Position numbers and translations under genes: made by a program. The notes under the pieces were generated by a model. The model did no database searches, was not told where the DNA came from, and worked only from the letters and a program-made list of their open reading frames with translations. This document shows positions 57,398-64,000 of a stretch of 64,000 nucleotides of DNA, piece by piece (the first letter of the stretch is position 1; every line of letters starts with the position of its first letter). The stretch is taken from assembly GCA_027922465.2 (NCBI GenBank), contig BQMF02000006.1, positions 2,200,379 to 2,264,378 on the forward strand. Direction: 5' to 3'. Source of the stretch: Turritopsis dohrnii. Its lineage: Eukaryota > Cnidaria > Hydrozoa > Anthoathecata > Oceaniidae.

Positions 57398-57832
57398 ACT
57401 CTCTTATAATTTTGTTGAAATTTGCTGTATAAGAGTTTGCTGTCCTCTTATAATTTTGTTGAAATTTGTTGTATAAGAGTTTGCTGTCCTCTTATAATTT
57501 TGTTGAAATTTGTTGTGTAAGAGTTTGCTGTCCTCTTATAATTTTGTTGAAATTTGCTGTATAAGAGTTTGCTGTCCTCTTATAATTTTGTTGAAATTTG
57601 TTGTATAAGAGTTTGCTGTCCTCTTATAATTTTGTTGAAATTTGCTGTATAAGAGTTTGCTGTCCTCTTATAATTTTGTTGAAATTTGTTGTGTAAGAGT
57701 TTGCTGTCCTCTTATAATTTTGTTGAAATTTGCTGTATAAGAGTTTGCTATCCTCTTATAATTTTGTTGAAATTTGCTGTATAAGAGTTTGCTGTCCTCT
57801 TATAATTTTGTTGAAATTTGTTGTGTAAGAGG
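57398..57832. repeat. 44-bp hairpin repeat array (~10 units)
   Basis: Each unit carries CTCTTATA and, 19 bases on, TATAAGAG, so every repeat can form an 8-bp hairpin. Units differ mainly at GCTG/GTTG and TATA/TGTA positions. The array fills the spacer between divergent genes (starts at 57369 minus and 57898 plus). Candidate regulatory or replication iterons; role unproven. Confidence 0.9.
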
Positions 57833-57897
57833 ATGATGATGTTTAATAATATATTCTAACATTGTTAAATAAATAAACATTGTTTACTTAAACAATT

Positions 57898-58146
57898 ATG
57901 TCTGATGATGAATCCTCAGATGATGATATTATATTTTCCTATCAAGATACAAAAAGGGTTACTTTTAATGATAAAGTAATGGTCCATTATATCTCTGCTT
58001 GTGAATCTCGTAGAGGTAACTGGATAGAGGCTGCTGTTGACAGAGTACGCTTTGAATCGAGGATTAAATATATTGGTAAAATTCTAGATCCTGTATTGAG
58101 ACGTAAATTACTCTCTTACAGGAGTCTTATAGGAGTCTTACAGTAG
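57898..58146 (+). CDS. PPP1R15/GADD34-like PP1-recruiting protein
   Basis: 82 residues, intact. After an acidic N-terminus comes KRVTFNDKVMVHYI (19-32), an RVxF motif for docking protein phosphatase 1 with the hydrophobic follow-on typical of PPP1R15. Then W42 with Asp-Arg six residues on, RF at 51-52 and RI at 55-56. That W-x5-DRxRF-x2-RI block is the conserved eIF2alpha-contacting segment of the GADD34 family, which several animal DNA viruses also carry. Predicted role: direct PP1 to dephosphorylate eIF2alpha and keep translation going under stress or antiviral shutoff. The length is a minimal catalytic-recruitment module without the long N-terminal region of cellular members. It sits between the hairpin array and the packaging ATPase. 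15-bp AGTCTTATAG-type repeats follow near 58121-58165. Confidence 0.75.
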   Translation: MSDDESSDDDIIFSYQDTKRVTFNDKVMVHYISACESRRGNWIEAAVDRVRFESRIKYIGKILDPVLRRKLLSYRSLIGVLQ

Positions 58147-58206
58147 TCTTATAGTAGTCTTATAGTTTTTGTTACAAGAGTCATGTAACAAATAACGTCA
58201 ACCTGT

Positions 58207-58812
58207 TTAACAAATCGCATACGTTCTTGGATGTTCCATTCTCATGACTAGGCACGCGTGTTTCCCTTCTTTCAGTTTTTCCTTGACATTTTTCAATTCT
58301 TCTTGTGAATCAATCACATCATTCTCTTCATGAATGGTGGCTAGATCGTTTCTATCTTTTGGATACCACACATATAACATTTTAGCTTGTCGTCGTAAAT
58401 TTTTAGGTATAGCTGTGTATGATTGTGTAAGTAACCATAGCGAATGGTTTCGATGGCGACCACTAATTGCCAACTCGAGCAAAGAATTTCTCTTTTTGTC
58501 CAATTTTTCATCAGCTATGATGTCGTCAATGAGGAATAAGGTTTTGTATCCGGCGCAAAAGAAGTCCATTTTCTTAATCCATTCATACAAAGATCCTTCC
58601 GGCTCAATTAAAATCACATAGCTGTCATTCCAGAACCACTTTCGATCTCTGTAAGTGTGATTCCACCTCAAGGTGGGACATATAATCACGATGAAATCAA
58701 AGTGATTAAAGTATTGATTTTCTAATAATTTTACAACACGATCTGTTTTACCGCACGATGTTGGTCCAACGAATAATGCTGTGTGAGGCTCTTTCATGTA
58801 AAGTGTATCCAT
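58207..58812 (-). CDS. A32/FtsK-like genome packaging ATPase
   Basis: 201 residues. Walker A GPTSCGKT (16-23), Walker B LFLIDD (92-97), a sensor-type LLTQSY (about 128-133) and a conserved HEENDV segment. Length and motif spacing fit the compact Polinton/virophage packaging ATPases, which pump DNA into the capsid. Intact frame. Its start is followed at once (4 bp) by the end of the capsid gene, forming a minus-strand morphogenesis block 60740-58207. Confidence 0.92.
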   Translation of the reverse strand: MDTLYMKEPHTALFVGPTSCGKTDRVVKLLENQYFNHFDFIVIICPTLRWNHTYRDRKWFWNDSYVILIEPEGSLYEWIKKMDFFCAGYKTLFLIDDIIADEKLDKKRNSLLELAISGRHRNHSLWLLTQSYTAIPKNLRRQAKMLYVWYPKDRNDLATIHEENDVIDSQEELKNVKEKLKEGKHACLVMRMEHPRTYAIC

Positions 58813-58816
58813 TTTA

Positions 58817-60135
58817 CTAATATAATGCAGACATAAATTGACCGTTTTGAATATTTAATTGAGCGTCCATTATTAGATATATATATGCGTTTAAGTTTCC
58901 TGCAGTTTCAGCGGTCTTTTCAATCTGTAAAGTGATGCCTTCACTCGCATTTTCAATCCTTCGACCGGTCCCATGCAAGGCATTCTCATCAATTGTTCTG
59001 AAATCTAACCATAGAGCATACTTGTTTGTCAAGTAATCAGAGACTTTTACATCATGTAATCCCAAGCGCTTTCGGTTTTCGCCGACGCTATTATCTTTTG
59101 GTTTTCCTTCAGCAAAATACTTGCAAATCTCATTGTATTGTTCAAACGGCTGCATCCCTTGAGCAAAAAGTTGGTTAGGCTTACCCTCGACGATGACAGA
59201 TACCTTTTCGATCTTTGGATTATAGAATTTACAAGTTTCTCGTTTGTAGGATTTTTCTTCTTCAAATAGAACTAAAATACCCTTCAAAGATTTGGCAGGT
59301 GTGTTGAATGACCAATTCCACGTTGTGTCTGACTTGTTTACTCTAATTTGTCTGTGCCGCAAAACCCTATCATAGAGCAAAGCCATGTTTTGATATTCAG
59401 AAGCGATTTGTCTAGCCAACGTGGGTTGTGTCACAAGCTCATATTCAAGTGAGATGTTGGATATTTTGTATTTACCGTCTGGGTTACGTTTTTGACCTGC
59501 GGCAGTATCTGGAGGGTCAGAATAGATAACTCGGTTATAGTCGTTAAATGTGATCTCGTAGCATAACCTATTCCCTAAACCCGCTTGATAATATGGGATA
59601 GTACTATCTAGCATCTCAAAGTCGAGTGGAATGACAAACTTGTTTTTATAGGTGTCAGCAATGGCTTTGTCTTCCGCATCAGTGGTGTCTTTATCTGAAG
59701 CACCAATCCTCAATTTCATACAATTCTCTGTACACCCATCGTCGATGATGATACCCTGTCTTATCGCGTTTCTCTTTTCAAACTTGGTGTTAACCATAAA
59801 TCTCTGTAACACCCGAAAAGGTCAAAGTCATCGATACTCAATATCTCGTTACCTTCGAACTTGACAGCCAACTTTTTAACGATAGCTCTCCCAATGTTAC
59901 TGACTAATGTTCTTTTTGAGTCAGCTTTCGATTCGAGTTCAATATCAAAACTTAGATTCGTTGTTCCTGGGATAATGACATCATCACTTCCTAAATTTGG
60001 AAACCTAACCAATAATAACTGATTTTGATCGATCTCACTCGGATTGTGTGTGACAATTACTTTTTGACGAGAACCTTTTACACCGCGGGCAGTTCTAAGT
60101 GAACGTTCTGGATTTAACCTCTTTCCGTATTCCAT
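58817..60135 (-). pseudogene. major capsid protein (double jelly roll), one frameshift
   Basis: N-terminal part 60135-~59790 and remainder ~59790-58817 lie in different frames and overlap by about 50 bp. Together they make about 430 residues, in the size range of Polinton major capsid proteins. The strand-rich composition and the relative position (between penton and ATPase) fit the double-jelly-roll family. It would form trimeric capsomers. The frame change sits close to the end of the first part, after DLFGCYRDLWL. A +1/-1 programmed frameshift cannot be ruled out, but no slippery heptamer is evident. A decay mutation is simpler. Confidence 0.8.
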
Positions 60136-60179
60136 TGTTAATTATGATATATAATTAATTTTTTACTTTTTATCTCGGT

Positions 60180-60740
60180 TTAGCGGATGTACAAAACAAC
60201 GGTTGTACCCAGATCTTCTTTTAGTATACCACCATGCTGATCTGTCAGTCTCAATGTGAGAGACTGGAATACACCGTTTTTTAGTTTTTTGTAATGGAGA
60301 TTTTTAGGCTCAGTATGTGTAAAGTCACTATATTTATCGATGGGAATAGTTAGTAGAATATCACTTAGCTTTCCATCCTCAAGGTTTTGAGTGTTGTCGA
60401 GTTCAGAGAGATGTAAATTCATTTTGGTTATTTTAGCTAGCGTATTTGTTCTGATTACTTGAGAGTATTTGCCTAATGGTTTAAGTTCTATATCACCTTC
60501 TAAAAAGGTGCCTGCTAAAAACGCGTTCAATTCTCTGCCAGTGAATTTTCGTTTTGGTATCGACTTTTCAACTTTCCCATCGTCAGACGTTTTCAATGTT
60601 ATCGGTGTTGTGATTTGATAGGTGAAGGTGTCTCCAAATATCTCACATAATGCGATCTCTTTCGAACCGTCCATATTTCGAATGGGGTAAGGTAGATATA
60701 TGGTCTTCTCACCCCTTACGAGATTTGCTGTGATATACAT
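60180..60740 (-). CDS. minor capsid (penton-like, single jelly roll)
   Basis: 186 residues, intact. The ending FQSLTLRLTDQHGG...TVVLYIR and overall beta-strand pattern match Polinton minor capsid proteins that form pentons at capsid vertices. It lies upstream of the major capsid gene in the same direction, the usual order. Starts 36 bp from the divergent 380-residue gene. Confidence 0.8.
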   Translation of the reverse strand: MYITANLVRGEKTIYLPYPIRNMDGSKEIALCEIFGDTFTYQITTPITLKTSDDGKVEKSIPKRKFTGRELNAFLAGTFLEGDIELKPLGKYSQVIRTNTLAKITKMNLHLSELDNTQNLEDGKLSDILLTIPIDKYSDFTHTEPKNLHYKKLKNGVFQSLTLRLTDQHGGILKEDLGTTVVLYIR

Positions 60741-60776
60741 TTTCTTGTATTAAATAGAAGATAATATTAAATAATA

Positions 60777-61919
60777 ATGGAGAATATTTTTAAATATATT
60801 CCCAACGCGCTTTATAAACCAAATGGAGGGCAATACCTTCAGATATTGAATGCTAAAGATTTATACAAACAAACAATTATCGTCTCTGAAAGCGGTTCTT
60901 TCCCCGCAACTTTTCCAAATATATTTACTAATTACGAAATGGATGAAAATGATCAACGTATGAAAATTTGGCAGGAACAACCATTTAAATTATGGCAAAC
61001 CCAACTCAATTTTGTCACTTGGTGTGCTTCAAGTGCTTGTGGGGTCAGTTCTGAACACCTGAAAGAAGGTCGCTCTACTCCTATGATTAGATCAGTATAT
61101 CGTTTTCACGTCTATTATCATATTAGACGAATCATTAAGCGCTTGCAGACACCTCTACCTTTTGAAGATAGTTTCAACCAATACGATAATCCTTATAACA
61201 AAGAAGAGTTTTTAAAAATCTGTAGTGAATATGGTGTCGATTCTGATCCTAAAAAATACAAAGGGCAATATTTTTACAGCTCGTATCAAAAAAGACGTAG
61301 AGACTATCCAACGCCAGGTCTGAGTTATTTCACAGACGACTCCATGACACGATGGGTTATAGAAAAATCTAAAGGCTTTACAAAAACAGGTCTTGTAAAA
61401 ATTTCAGAGAGTGTTAGAGCATATGCTTATCTTCTTCTTAGTTCGCAAGCCTCAGCTCGTTCTTCTATTTTAGGTAATAATTCAAGCGCTTTGACAGCTC
61501 AAAGAGTTTTTATGAACAACTTTGAAGACATTGTTAACCGCAGAGTTGATATTCAAGATGACATTAAACGTTATCAAGATACTTTAAATTATGCTTCAAG
61601 CAAAGTTGATTATTCTGTTGGACAAGGTATTTACATGTTACCTAGTGACATGAATCTAAACATCAAGTCGGGAGTGTCTGGTTATAATAATAAAATTCTC
61701 ATATCTAATGACAACTTGATCCTCGGAAGAAACAAAATGATTAATGTTATGCAAGAGCATCATATTTCACCCAAAGTGACTAGCTCTCCAATACAAAAGA
61801 AAGTTCACAAAAGAGTAGTGAGTCAAACAGATTCGCTCCCATCTCATGAAGAAGAGAAAATAGCTTTGGTTTTAGCGATTACCACGATGTTTAGTATATG
61901 GTATTATTATTATTATTGA
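60777..61919 (+). CDS. 380-residue Polinton protein, unknown
   Basis: An intact frame with conserved-looking aromatic blocks (WQEQPFKLWQTQLNFVTWC; YRFHVYYHIRRIIKRL; FYSSYQKRRRDY; MTRWVIEKSKGFTKTGLVKI; SVRAYAYLLLSSQASARS). It ends with a short hydrophobic tail (KIALVLAITTMFSIWYYYYY). I recall similar proteins in cnidarian Polintons but no assigned function. There is no nuclease, protease or NTPase motif. The terminal hydrophobic tail hints at membrane anchoring. Divergent from the penton gene with a very short (36-bp) shared promoter region. Confidence 0.65.
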   Translation: MENIFKYIPNALYKPNGGQYLQILNAKDLYKQTIIVSESGSFPATFPNIFTNYEMDENDQRMKIWQEQPFKLWQTQLNFVTWCASSACGVSSEHLKEGRSTPMIRSVYRFHVYYHIRRIIKRLQTPLPFEDSFNQYDNPYNKEEFLKICSEYGVDSDPKKYKGQYFYSSYQKRRRDYPTPGLSYFTDDSMTRWVIEKSKGFTKTGLVKISESVRAYAYLLLSSQASARSSILGNNSSALTAQRVFMNNFEDIVNRRVDIQDDIKRYQDTLNYASSKVDYSVGQGIYMLPSDMNLNIKSGVSGYNNKILISNDNLILGRNKMINVMQEHHISPKVTSSPIQKKVHKRVVSQTDSLPSHEEEKIALVLAITTMFSIWYYYYY

Positions 61920-61939
61920 AAACAAAACTCTATTTTAGA

Positions 61940-62325
61940 GAACCCTTAGGTTTTTGTACCGACAGCCACATGTGATAGTAGTTTAGCTTCATCCTAACAC
62001 CTTCAAGCCCTAACGTTTATATCCCGACAGCCACATGTCATAGTAGTTTAGGTTCATGCTAACACCTTCAAGCCCTGACGTTTATGTTGAATTTCGATCG
62101 ATTTGACGGTAACCTGAATGTCTCTGTGGACCAGTGAAACCTGACAGTGATTAATCACCCAGACCGAAGTCTACCCAAACCGCGATATATCCAACGCAAC
62201 TGCGGGGAAGTGCGCACTCATGCAAGTTTTTCAACCAGGACATGAGAGACCGAGTGGGGTTCGAACACACGACCTTGTTGTTACAAGTTAGCGTTCTTAT
62301 CCACTAGACTACTCTGATCTGTATG
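61940..62325 (-). mobile_element. tRNA-derived SINE
   Basis: On the minus strand the head has a perfect A-box TAGTCTAGTGG (62301-62311) and a B-box-like TGTTCGAACCC (62258-62268), spaced as in tRNAs. An unrelated body follows, and a tail with a 65-bp unit present twice (from 61959 and from 62024). It is inserted at the inner edge of the right Polinton TIR. The anticodon arm is degenerate, so this is not a functional tRNA. Confidence 0.65.
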
Positions 62326-62578
62326 TCATATGTATTATTAGCTTATTTATGTTATAAAAATGAAACTGCTTTTTACTACATTTAATTGTTTACATTTATG
62401 AGTAATTTGTGGTTATAATAATAGAAACTGCTTATGTGTTATGTAATCAAAATAACACGTTTCATAACTCGTATCGCGTTATGAAAACAAAGATCTTATA
62501 TGATGATAAAATTAGCTATAGTAGGGAAATCCCCGAAATCATATGATTTTGGGCCAACATCCGCACTTTCCTATCTCT
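62325..62578 (-). repeat. right Polinton TIR
   Basis: Inverted counterpart of 47428-47808 with small indels. Its inner border coincides with the tRNA-like head of a SINE. Confidence 0.85.
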
Positions 62579-62955
62579 AAAGTGTGTAAAAAGCACCTTA
62601 ATTGCCATTAATTGCCATTAAGGATTAAAAAGAAACATGATTTCTTAAAGATCAACTAACAGTTCCTTAATTACATTTTAATAAAGCAATTTTCTTTTGT
62701 TCTGATCATAAAATCTTTTGAACTTCTTTTTACCAGCTTTGCAATGATATTAGCCACATTCCTGACATCAACCAGCCTGTTACACGAAAAAATATAATTA
62801 CTGATGAGAATCAATAATTACTTCTGAGATGTAAAACTTCACTTGTATCAAAATAAACATCATTCCTTTGCACGTTTTTTTCGATTGTTCACGTGAAGTT
62901 TCTAATGACTTTGTAGGGACATATTCAAAAACAACTCTACCAAGTTATATAAACG
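62579..62955. other. right flank, no gene seen
   Basis: Non-coding DNA beyond the Polinton. Confidence 0.4.
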
Positions 62956-63245
62956 TCCCTACAGATACATAGCGAAATTGGGCAATTCGGGCCAAATTTG
63001 ACCCAAGTTCTTCAAATTTCACAAACATTTTCACAAAGAACAACTAGAAAGTGTTGATTTCGAACTTGGAAGTTATTTCTCAGCTTTCAGCAAAATTATG
63101 CAATTCGATCCAACTTTGACCCAATTTTTGAAATTTCTCCAATTTCCATGAAAATTTGCACAGATCACAGTTGAAAGGTGCTGATTTCGAATTTGACAGT
63201 CATTTTGTCAGATTTGACCAAGATTTGGCCATTCGCTAAAGTTGT
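62956..63245. repeat. degenerate ~120-130-bp tandem repeat
   Basis: Two to three diverged copies share GCAATTC, TTTGACCCAA, CACAAA/CACAGA, and TGATTTCGAA(C)TTG words in the same order. Confidence 0.5.
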
Positions 63246-63599
63246 ATTTTGAGAATGTTTTATTATATATAGCAGAAAGAACATATGTCATTGTGGCACA
63301 TCTTTAAGTCTTCAAGCCAAATTTCAGACGGATAAGTTTAGATGTATTTGTTTTGTATATAACTACCGTTATCAACTATTGCAATTCACAGTTCTGTAAA
63401 AAGTATAACTAGGTTAAAATTGTGACAATGCCCTTTAGTCAGTCGTCTTGTTTGTTATTGCTCTTGAAGAAAAAAATCGTAGAAATCAACAACATGAAGC
63501 TTCATTCTTGCACAGCGCACACATGCACAGTTTACATTCTTTGCGCGTTTATATTCTACCTGTTTGATGTATACTTTGTAAAATGTTGAGACCTAACAC

Positions 63600-63910
63600 T
63601 GATTTCACTTCAAGATAATTTCATTTTTCCCACGGCGCATGCGGAAATGAAAAACAATGCGGTCAGCTTCAGCATATTCGTTTTACCTTGCATACCAATG
63701 AAGCCGACAGCTATGAATTGAAATTTATCGATATAATTGGGTTTATCTTACCGCGCATGCGTTAAGAGCTTTCAAAAACACTATGGTCGCCACAGCATAT
63801 TGGTTTTACCTTGCACATCAATGAATACGACAGTTAAGATTGATAATTAGTGACATAGTTGCGTTTTTCCTACCGCGCATGCGCTGAAGAATATCAAAAT
63901 GTTACCGTGA
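63600..63910. repeat. ~120-bp tandem repeat with GCGCATGCG sites
   Basis: GCGCATGCG occurs at 63635, 63753 and 63875 (spacing 118 and 122), each followed by AGCATATT(C/G)GTTTTACCTTGCA and related words in the first two units. The palindrome resembles the NRF1-binding core. Confidence 0.6.
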
Positions 63911-64000
63911 CTAATCAGGCCGAAAATTCGATAATTGGCGAGTCAATTGGCTATTTTCTTACACTGACCATGCACAAGAAAATGAAATGTTAATCATCTC

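Larger units (their letters stand above)
47428..62578. mobile_element. Polinton/Maverick element (15.15 kb)
   Basis: Bounded by inverted AGAGATAGGAAAGTGC termini (47428 and 62578), with imperfect terminal inverted repeats of about 380 bp (left) and 250 bp (right). It encodes the diagnostic Polinton set: protein-primed family-B polymerase, retroviral-type integrase, A32-like packaging ATPase, major and minor capsid proteins, plus about eight accessory proteins. Genes are tightly packed, intronless and on both strands, unlike the host DNA. A 6-bp target duplication is not visible (AGCTAT left, AAAGTG right). The capsid gene is frameshifted and no adenain-like protease was found, so this copy is probably defective but recent. 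Confidence 0.95.

Noticed and set aside
57398..57832. CRISPR-like array
   Set aside because: The 44-bp units are contiguous with no unique spacers; hairpin tandem repeat.
59761..60135. Programmed ribosomal frameshift in the capsid gene
   Set aside because: No clear slippery heptamer or downstream structure at the frame change; mutation or sequence error is simpler.
62240..62325. tRNA gene on the minus strand
   Set aside because: A- and B-boxes are good, but the anticodon and acceptor arms do not pair properly and a SINE body follows.
62572..62584. 6-bp target duplication of the Polinton
   Set aside because: The bases outside the two termini (AGCTAT and AAAGTG) do not match.

Overview
The window is AT-rich eukaryotic (metazoan) DNA. 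Coding pieces are split by short introns with GTAAG-type donors and TTTTAG/TTTCAG acceptors, and no operons or bacterial signals are seen outside the virus-like element. The mix of Polinton/Maverick, Helitron, Penelope, PIF/Harbinger, pogo-like and tyrosine-recombinase-like families resembles cnidarian genomes. That assignment is an inference from style; no species-diagnostic host gene was found. Almost everything recognisable is mobile or derived from mobile DNA, and most of it is decayed.

Layout. 0.4-2.6 kb: decayed three-exon DDE-transposase-like gene, interrupted at 2620 by a tandem array of ~1-kb minus-strand Helitron units (2.6-5.7 kb, with a remnant to 6.1 kb). 6.2-7.8 kb: possible exons of a Gly/Arg-rich protein. 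7.9-8.1 kb: minisatellite. 8.25-12.0 kb: decayed minus-strand Helitron Rep/helicase gene. 12.2-14.2 kb: non-autonomous Helitron. 14.2-14.9 kb: C-terminal pogo/Tigger-like transposase fragment. 14.9-18.4 kb: second decayed Helitron Rep/helicase gene on the plus strand. 19-22.5 kb: two groups of tiny, phase-1, multiple-of-three exons, separated by a Helitron-type insertion ending at 21489. 22.81-23.36 kb: short Helitron with both ends intact. 23.5-28.8 kb: Penelope-like elements with GIY-YIG endonuclease pieces, direct terminal repeats and hammerhead-ribozyme-like cores. 28.96-32.2 kb: two minus-strand non-autonomous Helitrons. 32.63-35.65 kb: complete PIF/Harbinger element with TIRs and a TTA target duplication. 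36.2-37.4 kb: 5'-truncated LINE. 38.2-45.0 kb: minus-strand gene with zinc finger, tyrosine-recombinase-like core and a long tail of phase-1 microexons, damaged by frameshifts.

47.43-62.58 kb is a 15.15-kb Polinton (Maverick), a virus-like DNA transposon with terminal inverted repeats. It encodes protein-primed DNA polymerase B, a DDE integrase, an A32/FtsK-like packaging ATPase, a major capsid protein (one frameshift), a minor capsid/penton-like protein, and a block of small membrane and coiled-coil proteins. Together these would replicate, package and integrate the element. No adenain-like maturation protease was recognised. An array of ~10 hairpin-forming 44-bp repeats lies between divergent genes near 57.4-57.8 kb. 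Beside it is a small gene (57898-58146) whose protein carries an RVxF motif followed by a W-x5-DRxRF-x2-RI block. That is the hallmark of the PPP1R15/GADD34 family, which recruits protein phosphatase 1 to eIF2alpha. This candidate translation-shutoff antagonist inside a virus-like element is the most interesting observation here. The right end also carries a tRNA-derived SINE.

62.58-64.0 kb is non-coding tandem-repeat DNA.
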